Assembly (NCBI RefSeq): GCF_013002705.1
Contig: NZ_JABEND010000008.1
Span: 124,001-188,000, forward strand
Source of the DNA: Nakamurella aerolata
GTDB taxonomy: Bacteria > Actinomycetota > Actinomycetes > Mycobacteriales > Nakamurellaceae
Direction of reading: 5' to 3'
Length of the DNA stretch: 64,000 nucleotides
A program made the position numbers and the translations under genes. Below, piece after piece: positions 1-7,608 of this stretch. Below the pieces are notes generated by a model. That model ran no database searches. It was not told the origin of the DNA and worked only from the letters and a program-made list of their open reading frames with translations. The first letter of the stretch is position 1. The number at the start of each line of letters is the position of its first letter.

Positions 1-562
1 CCACCCGGTACTCGCCTTTGGGTGCTGCGTCACGCAGATACGGCGGGCGCAGCACCACGGCGTCGAGCTGCGGCCGGCGCTCCAGCTCGGTTTCCATCCG
101 CTGCATGTCCCGGTACGACGCACCGAAGAAGCGCCACAGCATCGGGCGCACCAGAATTCGCTGCAGCCAAGGACTTTGCCGTGCCGGACCCACCGGGGTC
201 GCGCTCACCACCGCCAATCGCCGAACGTCGTGACGACGCATGGCCTTGGCGATGTTGTACACGCCGGCCGAGTAGATGTTGGTCTCGGCGCGCTCCCGTC
301 CGACGCCGACGGCGGAGATCACCGCATCTACTTCCGCAACGATCCGGTCCACCGCCTCGGCATCGCGCACGTCCGCCGCCCGCCATCGCACCGAACCGGC
401 ACCGCCAGCGCCCATAGCACCAGTCGCACCCGCCGCATCGGCCGCACCGGATGCCGGCCGGCCCGAGCGCGACACCGCGAGCACGTCGTGGCCCGCTCGC
501 GCCGCCGCCTGCACCACCTGCCGGCCGGTACGGCCGCTCGCTCCGAACACGGCAATACGCAT
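1..562 (-). CDS. NmrA/SDR-like NAD(P)-binding protein (3' end outside window)
   Basis: About 187 N-terminal residues are visible; the rest lies beyond the window edge. The protein opens MRIAVFGASGRTGRQVVQ, a Rossmann dinucleotide-binding loop (GASGRTG), followed by a typical atypical-SDR/NmrA layout: a D in the position after the third strand (AADVRDAE), an AVISAVG strand, and later a VVSATPVG strand. Such proteins bind NAD(P)H and act as reductases or redox sensors in the cytoplasm; the substrate cannot be told. It is divergent from a MarR gene and the shared 97-bp gap holds two operator-like palindromes, so it is the likely MarR target. A GGAG ribosome site sits 4-5 nt before the ATG. Family assignment is good, exact role unknown. 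Confidence 0.8.
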   Translation of the reverse strand, partial: MRIAVFGASGRTGRQVVQAAARAGHDVLAVSRSGRPASGAADAAGATGAMGAGGAGSVRWRAADVRDAEAVDRIVAEVDAVISAVGVGRERAETNIYSAGVYNIAKAMRRHDVRRLAVVSATPVGPARQSPWLQRILVRPMLWRFFGASYRDMQRMETELERRPQLDAVVLRPPYLRDAAPKGEYRV

Positions 563-586
563 CTGATCTCCGCCGTCCCGTCGCCT

Positions 587-609
587 TATTGTCACTTCCG
601 GTGACAATA
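587..609. promoter_or_regulatory. MarR operator candidate 1
   Basis: Perfect inverted repeat TATTGTCAC (587-595) and GTGACAATA (601-609) with a 5-nt centre. It lies between the divergent NmrA-like and MarR genes, about 25 bp upstream of the first. The size and symmetry fit a dimeric MarR protein. That it is bound by the neighbouring MarR is inference. Confidence 0.7.
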
Positions 610-623
610 CTCAGCCACAGCGA

Positions 624-646
624 TATTGTCACCATAGGTGACAGTC
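624..646. promoter_or_regulatory. MarR operator candidate 2
   Basis: Second copy of the same palindrome: TATTGTCAC (624-632), a 5-nt centre, then GTGACAGTC (638-646), matching the ideal arm at 7 of 9 positions. It starts 37 bp from copy 1 and ends one base before the -10-like TACAGT (648-653) of the MarR gene, so binding there would block its promoter. Confidence 0.65.
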
Positions 647-659
647 GTACAGTGAGCGG

Positions 660-1142
660 ATGCCACAGGACTATCCGGCGTCGCTGTCGTTCCTGCTCTC
701 CCAGGTGGGCGCCGAGGTGGCGCAGCGCTTCGCCGCCGATCTGCAAGCTATCAAGCTGACCCCACGGGAGTTCGCCGTCCTGCACCTGGTCGAGCAGCAC
801 GGCAGCCGAACGCAACAACAGCTCGCCGACGCTCTCGGCATGCAGCGCAACAACATGGCGACCACCGCCGACCAGATGCAGCGCGCCGGACTGATCACCC
901 GGCGCCCGCATCCCGACGACGGCCGCGCCCTGCGGGTCGAGCTGAGCGCCGAGGGCCGCCGCCGACTCACCAGCGCCAGTGCTGTTGCCCCGCACCTGGA
1001 CGCAACCCTCGCCGACCTGCTCAGCCCGCAGCAGCTCGGTCAGCTACGCCGCGCCCTGACCGCGCTGGCCGCCGGACTCGAACTGGTGCCCGGCGTGCAC
1101 CCGCAGCTCGCGACGCCGCAGCCCCGCGCCCGACATGACTGA
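660..1142 (+). CDS. MarR-family transcriptional regulator
   Basis: 160-residue winged-helix repressor of the MarR family. The core (about residues 35-100) shows the expected order: LTPREFAVLHLV, the recognition helix region QQQLADALGMQRNNMATTAD, and the wing RRPHPDDGRALRVELSAEG. MarR proteins are dimers that leave DNA on binding small phenolic or oxidised ligands. The gene is divergent from an NAD(P)-binding protein and has two matching palindromes upstream, so it likely represses both. No ribosome-binding site is visible; instead TACAGT (648-653) lies 6 nt before the ATG, which suggests a leaderless transcript. The ligand is not predictable. Confidence 0.9.
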   Translation: MPQDYPASLSFLLSQVGAEVAQRFAADLQAIKLTPREFAVLHLVEQHGSRTQQQLADALGMQRNNMATTADQMQRAGLITRRPHPDDGRALRVELSAEGRRRLTSASAVAPHLDATLADLLSPQQLGQLRRALTALAAGLELVPGVHPQLATPQPRARHD

Positions 1143-1198
1143 CGGGAGCGGGGCTTCGCAGCGCCTGGGTGGCCGCAGCTGCGACCGACCGAGAGCGC

Positions 1199-2768
1199 TC
1201 AGTGGTTGTTGCGGGCGATGTCAAAGCCCTTGGGCACCAGCAGGAATACCAGCGCGGCGGACAGTCCCATCAGGATGGCGCCGGCCAGCGAGGCCTGGCC
1301 GAGCCCGTCGACGAAGGCGTCCGATGCTCTGCTGGCGAGTTCCGGAAGGCCGGCCTGGTCGGCCACCGAGAGCGCGCCGACCAACGACTCGTTGGCGATG
1401 CTCGCCGCGTTCGGGTCGAGGCCCTTCGCCACGAAGCTGCCGATGTCGAGGTCGGAACGGTACAGCGCGGCCGCAACACTGCCCAGCACCGCGACTCCGA
1501 GCACGTTGCCGACGTCGTACATGGCCTCCTCGATGGCGGCGGCGCTGCCGGCCTTCTCGGTCGGCGTGCTGCCCATCATGATGGCGGAGGCGATCGCCAG
1601 CGCACCGGTGCCGGCGCCGACCAGCACCAGCGGAACGACGAACTGCCAGTACGAGGTCAGATCGCCCAGCAGCCGGATGATCAGCATGCCAACACCCGCG
1701 GTGGCCAGCCCGGCGGCCAGCACCAATCTGGCACCGATGCGCTCGGCCAAGCCTGGCGCGAACGGGGCGGTCAGCAACCCGCCGAGTGCCATCGGCAGCA
1801 GCGCGACACCCGCGACGATCGGCGTGAAGTTGGCGACCGTCTGCAGCCACTGGGCCACCAGCAACAGCACACCGGCCATGGCCAAGCTCGTCATCAGGGC
1901 GGCGAGAGTGCCTGCCGTGAAAGGCTTCCGGCGGAACAGCCGCACGTCGAGCAGCGGATCGTCCCGCGTCAGGCAACGCAGCACGAACAGCACGAGCAGC
2001 GCCAGCCCGCCGACCAGCAGCCCCCACGAGCCCAGGTGGTCCAAGCCCTTCTTCGCCAGGTTCTTGATGCCCCAGACGAACAGCACCATCCCGGCGATCG
2101 ACAGCACGGTGGCGACCAGATCCCAGCGCGGCGGCTTGGGATTGCAGGCCTCCGGCAACAGCTTCCAGCCGGCGACGACAGCCACCAGCACGAACGGCAC
2201 GTTGATCAAGAACGCGGCGTGCCAGCTGAAGAACTCCAGCAACCCACCGCCGACCAGCGGTCCGACAATGGCGCCCAGCCCGGCGACCACCGACCACACC
2301 GCCAGCGCCCTCGACCGTTCCGACGGGTCGGTGAAGATGGTGCGGATCATCGAAAGGGTGGTCGGCATGATCATCGCGCCGGCGGCGCCCAGTGCCGCCC
2401 GCAGGGCGATCACCGACACCGAACTCTTGGCAAGCAACACCAACACCGAGACCACACCGAACAGCGCGAAACCGATGAGCAGCAGGCGTTTTCGGGCCCC
2501 AGCGATCTGCCACGGCGCTGATCGGGATCAGCAGTCCGGCCAGCACCAGCGAATAGACGTCGACGATCCACAGCTGCTCGGTCGCCGTCGAGTTGAGGTC
2601 GCCGACCAGATCCGGCAGCGCCATGATCAGGATCGTCATGTCCATCACCACGACCAGCAGGCCGGCGCACAACATGGCGAGGGCCGCCCAGCGCTGACGC
2701 GCCGTCATCGACTCAACGGTGTTCGGCGCCTTCGTCGCGGCGCCCTGATTCGGTTTGCTGTCACGCAT
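1199..2768 (-). pseudogene. DHA2-type MFS drug exporter, interrupted by a frameshift
   Basis: Drug:H+ antiporter of the 14-helix MFS group (EmrB/QacA type). The N-terminal part (start ATG at 2768) reads through MTILIMALPDL and the motif-A start ADRWG, then must change frame within the run GGGCCCC at 2494-2500 to continue RKRLLLIGFALFGVV in the next frame, which runs to the TGA at 1199. Removing one C restores a continuous protein of about 520 residues with all expected helices. The start overlaps the stop of the upstream TetR gene, so the two form a regulator-exporter operon. Either a real one-base insertion or a sequencing error in a homopolymer; the rest of the frame is intact, which favours a recent event or an error. 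Confidence 0.75.
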
Positions 2769-3312
2769 CGGGGTTCTCCATCAAACGGGTGAGGGCATAG
2801 GACAGGTCGTCGTCTTCGAGCTCGGGCTGGTACACCGCGTGCATCAGCAGCCCGTCGACATAGATGGCAATGGCGCGGGCCGACCGCCGGCTGGTGTAGC
2901 CCGACAGCAGCTGCACCAGCCCCTGGTAGTAGCGGTCGGCCAGCGGACGCAGCTCGGGGACTTCCATGCTGGCCACGTAGAACGCGGCGTCCGTGCGCAA
3001 CCTGACCGGGTCGGTGAGGTAGTCGGCGAGGTAGCGGACCAGGGCGCCGGGCACGTCGGCGGCCGAGCGCAGTTGCTCGGCGAGCCCGACGAGCCCGTCG
3101 TCCACAAAGGTGGCGAGCTTCTCCAGCGCCTGCCCGCGCAGGTCGTCCAGCGAGGTGAAGTACTGCGTGGTGGAACCCAGCGGCACTCCCGCCCGCTCCG
3201 CCACCTTGCGGTGGGTGACGTCGTTGAAGCCGGCTTCGATGATCAGTTCGGCCGCGGCGTCGACGATGGCGCGCTTGCGCCCGGCCGGGTCGCGTTGAGC
3301 TCTCGAGGTCAT
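2761..3312 (-). CDS. TetR/AcrR-family repressor of the MFS exporter
   Basis: 183 residues from MTSRAQRDPAGRK. The N-terminal helix-turn-helix domain is clear: RAIVDAAAELIIEAGFNDVTHRKVAERAGVPLGSTTQYF, followed by a helical ligand-binding domain. TetR proteins repress drug exporters until a ligand binds. The reading frame also allows an ATG at 3327, but that codon lies inside a 32-bp palindromic operator; the ATG at 3312 has TACAGT exactly 6 nt upstream, so a leaderless start there is preferred. The stop overlaps the MFS start by a few bases (translational coupling). Confidence 0.85.
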   Translation of the reverse strand: MTSRAQRDPAGRKRAIVDAAAELIIEAGFNDVTHRKVAERAGVPLGSTTQYFTSLDDLRGQALEKLATFVDDGLVGLAEQLRSAADVPGALVRYLADYLTDPVRLRTDAAFYVASMEVPELRPLADRYYQGLVQLLSGYTSRRSARAIAIYVDGLLMHAVYQPELEDDDLSYALTRLMENPDA

Positions 3313-3318
3313 GCGTGA

Positions 3319-3350
3319 ACTGTACATGCGTACATGTACATCTGTACAGT
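3319..3350. promoter_or_regulatory. Composite TetR operator over the tetR -10
   Basis: A 32-bp nested palindrome with one shared centre: outer arms ACTGTACA (3319-3326) and TGTACAGT (3343-3350) are perfect inverted copies, and the 10-bp core GTACATGTAC (3330-3339) is itself a perfect palindrome on the same axis. The outer left arm overlaps the minus-strand -10 hexamer TACAGT of the TetR gene. Four TGTACA-like half sites suggest binding of two dimers. Confidence 0.75.
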
Positions 3351-3501
3351 CCGCCGGCTGCGGGCTGGGTCACAGCCGAGTCGGTGCCAGCGGGGCCGGA
3401 CGATCCGGACCGGCCGGCGCGCTGCGGTCAGCGCTCGGCTGAGCGTCGGTTTACGCTCGCCGGGGCGTATGCACCGCCGAATTGCCGTTCGAAAGGTATG
3501 T

Positions 3502-5016
3502 ATGTCGACCGAGAGCAAGCCACCCGTCGACCCGGGGCTGCAGGCCGAGGATTCCGGCTACCACAAGGATCTGAAGCCGCGGCAGCTGCAGATGATCGCG
3601 ATCGGTGGCGCCATCGGCACCGGCCTTTTCCTCGGCGCCGGCGGCCGGCTGGCCAACGCCGGGCCCGGCCTGTTCATCGTGTACCTGGTCTGCGGCATCT
3701 TCGTCTTCCTGATCCTGCGGGCGATGGGCGAGCTGGTCCTGCACCGCCCGTCGTCCGGATCATTTGTCAGCTATGCACGTGAGTTCCTCGGTGAGCGCGC
3801 CGCCTTCGTCGCCGGCTGGATGTACTTCCTGAACTGGGCGATGACGTCGATCGTCGATGTCACCGCCATCGCCACGTACATGCACTACTGGGGCGCCTTC
3901 AAGGGCATCCCGCAGTGGCTGCTGGCGCTGCTGGCGCTGGCCGTCGTGCTGACCATGAACCTCATCTCGGTGAAACTGTTCGGCGAGTTGGAGTTCTGGG
4001 CCGCGCTGGTGAAGGTGGTGGCGCTTGTCGCCTTCCTGGTGGTCGGCGTCGTCTTCCTTGGCGGCCGGTTCGAGATCGAGGGCCAGCGCACCGGGCTGTC
4101 GGTGATCAACGACAGCGGCGGCTGGCTGCCGCAGGGCATCCTGCCGCTGGTGCTGGTGATCTCCGGCGTCGTCTTCGCCTATGCCGCCGTCGAGCTGGTC
4201 GGCACCGCCGCCGGCGAGACCCCGGAGCCGCAGAAGATCATGCCGAAGGCCATCAACACGGTCATCTTCCGCATCGCGGTGTTCTACGTCGGCTCGCTGG
4301 TGCTGCTGGCGCTGCTGCTGCCGTACACCGCCTACTCCGCGGACGAGAGCCCGTTCGTCACGTTCTTCTCCAAGATCGGCTTCACCGGCTCCGGCAGCAT
4401 CATGAACCTGGTGGTGCTGACCGCCGCGCTGTCCAGCCTGAACGCCGGGCTGTACTCCACCGGACGGATCCTGCGGTCGCTGGCAATGAACGGTTCGGCT
4501 CCGAAGTTCACCGGCCTGATGAACAAGCACGGGGTGCCGTACGGCGGCATTCTGCTGACCGCCAGCATCACCCTGCTCGGCGTCGGGCTGAACGCCATCG
4601 TGCCGGACCAGGCCTTCGAGATCGTGCTGAACGTTGCGGCGCTCGGCATCATCGCGTCCTGGGCCACCATCGTGATCTGCCAGCTGCAGCTGTGGCGGTG
4701 GTCGCGCAACGGCCGCATCGACCGACCCAGCTACCGGATGCCCGGCGCGCCGTGGACCGGTTACGTCACGCTCGGCTTCCTGGCGCTGGTGCTGGTGCTG
4801 ATGGCCTTCGACAAACCGATCGGCACCTGGACCATCGGCCTGCTGGTGGTGATCATCCCGGCGCTGATCCTCGGCTGGTACCGGGTGCGCAAGCGGGTGC
4901 TGGAGATTGCCGAAGAACGCAAGGGCTTCACCGGCACCTTCCCGGTGATCGCCGACCGGCCGACGCCGACCCCTGGCCACCTGCCCAAGAACCTGCCGCG
5001 CCGGCGCCGCAAGTAG
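3502..5016 (+). CDS. ansP: Amino-acid permease, L-asparagine permease type
   Basis: 504-residue, 12-helix transporter of the amino acid-polyamine-organocation superfamily (AAT branch). The N-terminal block [20 protein letters not shown] and the following [30 protein letters not shown] and [14 protein letters not shown] are the hallmarks of AnsP-type permeases, proton-driven importers of asparagine and related amino acids in the cell membrane. The start ATG at 3502 was chosen because GAAAGG sits 5 nt upstream; in-frame ATGs further up lie in the TetR promoter. Monocistronic and convergent with the sigma-factor operon. Exact substrate within the AnsP/GabP/CycA group is inferred by similarity of motifs only. 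Confidence 0.85.
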   Translation: MSTESKPPVDPGLQAEDSGYHKDLKPRQLQMIAIGGAIGTGLFLGAGGRLANAGPGLFIVYLVCGIFVFLILRAMGELVLHRPSSGSFVSYAREFLGERAAFVAGWMYFLNWAMTSIVDVTAIATYMHYWGAFKGIPQWLLALLALAVVLTMNLISVKLFGELEFWAALVKVVALVAFLVVGVVFLGGRFEIEGQRTGLSVINDSGGWLPQGILPLVLVISGVVFAYAAVELVGTAAGETPEPQKIMPKAINTVIFRIAVFYVGSLVLLALLLPYTAYSADESPFVTFFSKIGFTGSGSIMNLVVLTAALSSLNAGLYSTGRILRSLAMNGSAPKFTGLMNKHGVPYGGILLTASITLLGVGLNAIVPDQAFEIVLNVAALGIIASWATIVICQLQLWRWSRNGRIDRPSYRMPGAPWTGYVTLGFLALVLVLMAFDKPIGTWTIGLLVVIIPALILGWYRVRKRVLEIAEERKGFTGTFPVIADRPTPTPGHLPKNLPRRRRK

Positions 5017-5041
5017 CCGGCCGAGAGGCGGCGCGGTCCGG

Positions 5042-6067
5042 TCAGCCGACCGGCCCGGGCAGCGTCGCCGGCAGCCCGGCCAGCGGGAACATCTCCAGGT
5101 CGAAGAACGCCGCGACATGCACGATGTCACCGTCAACGAAGTCGGCGACCTGCAGCTGGAACGGTCGGTAGGTGTTGTCGGCGTGGTCGAGCAGGTACAC
5201 GCCGGCGGCCGGCTGGCCGTTCACCACCACCGGTACCAGCTTCAGGTCGCCGGGCGCCGCGGCCGGGCACTGACCGAGAATCAACTCGCCGATGTTCGTT
5301 GCGCCCCGGTACCAGCCCACCACCGGTGGCATCTCCCAGGTGGCGTCATCGGCGAGCAGTTTCACCACGGTGGCGATGTCGTGGTTGTCGAACGCCGCGA
5401 CGAACTCGTCCCACACCCGCTGCTCGTGCTCGGACAGTTCGCTGGCCCTGCGGCCCTCGGCGCGCATGCCCTCGCCCACCGTCGCCCTGGCCCGCTGCAG
5501 CGCGCTGTTGCAGGCGGCGACGGAAGTGTCGATCAGCTCGGCCGTCTCGGCGGCGCTGAATTGCAGCACGTCCCGCAGAATCAGCACCGCCCGCTGCTTG
5601 GCAGGCAGATCCTGCAGGGCGGCCACCATCGCCAGGCTGGTGCCCTCCCTGACGACGGCCGCCTCGGCCGGGTCGGGGGTGCGGTTGCCCCACAGCACAT
5701 GGTCGGGAAGCGGTTCCAGCCAAGGGATTTCGTTGTTGGTCTGGACGGACACCCGCGGGTCGGACGGCCCGCCGGCACCGATCCCGGTCGGCATCGGCCG
5801 GCGCCCGGCCGCCTTCAGCGCGGTCAGGCAGGTGTTGGTGGCGATCTTGTACATCCAGGCTCGCACGGTGCTCAGCGAGTCGAGGGTGTGGAAGGCCCTC
5901 CAGGCCCGCAGGTACGTCTCCTGCACCTGGTCTTCGGCGTCGGTCACCGACCCGAGCAGCCGGTAGCAGTGCGCCAGCAGCTCAGGGCGCAGCGCGGACG
6001 TGTGCCGCTCGAACTCCCGCTCCGACGCGCGGGCGTCCGGTGCGGTGTCGAGCCTGGTGCTGGTCAT
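5042..6067 (-). CDS. ECF sigma-70 factor with C-terminal SnoaL-like domain
   Basis: 341-residue extracytoplasmic-function sigma factor. Region 2 is visible as LLAHCYRLLGSVTDAEDQVQ with ETYLRAWRAF after it, region 4 as DLPAKQRAVLILRDVLQFSA followed by AETAELIDTSVAACNSALQR. After about residue 200 comes a SnoaL/NTF2-like domain (FDNHDIATVVKLLADDATWE, then MPPVVGWYRGATNI), a fused regulatory domain typical of ECF groups that lack a classical anti-sigma factor. It is the last gene of an operon with a DHFR-like and a VOC protein. The ATG at 6067 has a GAGGAT site upstream. The signal sensed by the C-terminal domain is unknown. Confidence 0.85.
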   Translation of the reverse strand: MTSTRLDTAPDARASEREFERHTSALRPELLAHCYRLLGSVTDAEDQVQETYLRAWRAFHTLDSLSTVRAWMYKIATNTCLTALKAAGRRPMPTGIGAGGPSDPRVSVQTNNEIPWLEPLPDHVLWGNRTPDPAEAAVVREGTSLAMVAALQDLPAKQRAVLILRDVLQFSAAETAELIDTSVAACNSALQRARATVGEGMRAEGRRASELSEHEQRVWDEFVAAFDNHDIATVVKLLADDATWEMPPVVGWYRGATNIGELILGQCPAAAPGDLKLVPVVVNGQPAAGVYLLDHADNTYRPFQLQVADFVDGDIVHVAAFFDLEMFPLAGLPATLPGPVG

Positions 6068-6113
6068 CGATCGATCCTCTCCGGTTGCCGCCGATTTGGG
6101 AAGACGCCGGTGC

Positions 6114-6536
6114 TCAGGCGGTTGCGGTGCTGCTGCGCCGGGCGGACGCACCCGCCGCTGCCAGCGGGTCCATCCACATCAGCTCCCAGACATGCCCGTC
6201 CGGATCGGCATAGGAACGGCCGTACATGAAGCCCTGATCCTGGACGCGAACCTCGGTGCCGCCCGCGGCGATGGCCGCGTCCGCGAGCCGGTCGACGTGC
6301 TCGCGGCTGTCCGCCGAGACGGCCAGCACCGCGGCGTGACCCGCGCCGGTCCGGGTGAAACTGGCGTAGCACTCCGGTTTCAGCAGCATCGCGTAGATGT
6401 TGCCGCCGAGCACAAGGCACAGCGCCCGCTCCGGGTCGCAGAACTCGTCGTTGAAGCGGTAGCCGAGCGCGGTGAAGAACCGGCGGCTGCGCGGGAGGTC
6501 GGACACGGGCAGGTGGACGAAAATCAGCTGGTGCAT
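6114..6536 (-). CDS. VOC-superfamily (glyoxalase/bleomycin-resistance fold) protein
   Basis: 140 residues with two beta-alpha-beta-beta-beta halves: LIFVHLPVSDLPRSRRFFTALGY at the start and YADPDGHVWELMWMDP near the end, the second carrying the usual acidic metal-site position in WEL. VOC proteins include glyoxalases, dioxygenases and antibiotic-binding proteins, so the reaction is open. AAGGAG lies 6 nt before the ATG. It sits between a DHFR-like gene and an ECF sigma gene, a combination often seen in actinobacterial ECF operons where small enzymes of this kind are co-transcribed. Confidence 0.85.
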   Translation of the reverse strand: MHQLIFVHLPVSDLPRSRRFFTALGYRFNDEFCDPERALCLVLGGNIYAMLLKPECYASFTRTGAGHAAVLAVSADSREHVDRLADAAIAAGGTEVRVQDQGFMYGRSYADPDGHVWELMWMDPLAAAGASARRSSTATA

Positions 6537-6564
6537 GCCGAGACTCCTTGCCGGGTCGGCGGTT

Positions 6565-7131
6565 TCACCGGTGCGCCGCCGGCTCGTCGCGGAGCGCATA
6601 GGTCAGCACCGCGTTGCCCGACGGTGTGGTGTCGGCGCTGAGCAGCCGCAGCCGGGTCTGCGCCTCGTCCGGGGTGAACAGGTGCCGCAGGCCGCTCCCG
6701 GCGATCACCGGGTGGACGGTGAGCAGCAGTTCGTCGATCACACCGGCAAGGAACAGCTGCCGCACCACAGAGATGCTGCCGTTGACGGCGATGTCGCCGC
6801 CGTCGGTCTGTTTCAGCGCCCTGACGAACTCAACAAGATCACCCTCGATCAGCGTCGAGTTGTTCCACTCCAACGGGCCGGTCAGGGTGCGCGAGGCGAC
6901 GTGCTTGCGCACCGGGTTGATGAAGGCGCCGAAGTCGTCGTCGTTGCCGGGCCAGTACTCGGCCCACTCGATGTACGACACCCGGCCGAGCACCACGTCG
7001 TCGACCGACTGCAGGCTCTGGCCGATCAGCTCGCCGAGCTTGTCGTCGAAGGCGTCGCCCTGGAACAGGTTCGGCGCTTCGACAACGCCGTCGATGGAGG
7101 TGAAAAGGCCGGCGATGCACTTGCGAGGCAT
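6565..7131 (-). CDS. Dihydrofolate reductase-like (RibD C-terminal domain) protein
   Basis: 188 residues matching the RibD_C/DHFR fold: an N-terminal strand with IAGLFTSIDGVVEAP, a central LGRVSYIEWAEYWP block and the C-terminal VNGSISVVRQLFLAGVIDEL and HPVIAGSGLRHLF blocks. Such stand-alone proteins bind NADPH and reduce pterin- or pyrimidine-like substrates; the true substrate is rarely known. First gene of the three-gene operon with the VOC protein and ECF sigma factor; AGGAG precedes the ATG by 5 nt. Confidence 0.85.
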   Translation of the reverse strand: MPRKCIAGLFTSIDGVVEAPNLFQGDAFDDKLGELIGQSLQSVDDVVLGRVSYIEWAEYWPGNDDDFGAFINPVRKHVASRTLTGPLEWNNSTLIEGDLVEFVRALKQTDGGDIAVNGSISVVRQLFLAGVIDELLLTVHPVIAGSGLRHLFTPDEAQTRLRLLSADTTPSGNAVLTYALRDEPAAHR

Positions 7132-7396
7132 GGGAACTCCTGAGGTTGTGAGCGGGTGTACGGATAGTCAGAACCGTGGTGCCGGGCCCGGTGAGCTCAG
7201 CGCCATCCGGACACCGCTACAACCACCGCGCCCGGCAGAACTCATCGCCGCCGCGGGAAATTCATCACCTGCTGCACCAGTGCGACGAATCGGGCCGATC
7301 GGAGCGGGAATCGACGACGGTTGCAGCTGGTGATGAACCAGCCGATGCAGCGCGCTGCCTTCCGGCCGCACCGGCCGGACGGGTTGCGCGTCGGTT

Positions 7397-7402
7397 TAGA
7401 CT
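7397..7402 (+). promoter_or_regulatory. -10 hexamer of the leuS leader
   Basis: TAGACT lies 6 nt before the ATG of the leader peptide, the spacing expected when transcription begins at the A of ATG. No good -35 is seen, usual for actinobacterial housekeeping promoters. Confidence 0.5.
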
Positions 7403-7408
7403 GATGAC

Positions 7409-7444
7409 ATGGCCCATCACCTGCTGCTTCCCGGGCCGCGCTGA
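7409..7444 (+). CDS. leuS leader peptide (Leu-Leu-Leu)
   Basis: An 11-residue open frame, [11 protein letters not shown], with three consecutive leucine codons (CTG CTG CTT) and two histidines, ending in TGA. It lies about 165 nt upstream of leuS and about 40 nt before an intrinsic terminator. This is the classic design of an attenuation leader: stalling at Leu codons when charged Leu-tRNA is scarce would let leuS be transcribed. The peptide itself probably has no function. The role is inference from layout; no antiterminator pairing was proved. Confidence 0.6.
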   Translation: MAHHLLLPGPR

Positions 7445-7484
7445 CCATCCGCCGCGACCAGCGGCGAGCAGAGTCAGCGCGGCG

Positions 7485-7519
7485 ATCCCTTCGTGCCCAC
7501 CGGGGCCGAGGGGATTTTT
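7485..7519 (+). terminator. Attenuator terminator before leuS
   Basis: Two-part hairpin: ATCCCTTCG (7485-7493) pairs with CGAGGGGAT (7507-7515) with one G-T pair, and the inner GCCC (7495-7498) pairs with GGGC (7503-7506). A run of five T (7515-7519) follows. It lies between the Leu-rich leader peptide and leuS on the same strand. Confidence 0.65.
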
Positions 7520-7608
7520 GCTGTTCGGCGCCGGTGTCCCCGGGCTACGGCGCCGGCACCACCTCGAGCAAACCGGGCCGGCAGCCGGCCCCGAAGACCA
7601 GAAAGCAC

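Noticed and set aside
1169-2792. Two long plus-strand frames over the MFS gene
   Set aside because: Antisense to a recognisable transporter, low-complexity composition, no family resemblance.
7132-7608. T-box riboswitch upstream of leuS
   Set aside because: No T-box sequence or specifier-loop pattern is visible; the Leu-rich leader peptide and terminator explain the region better.
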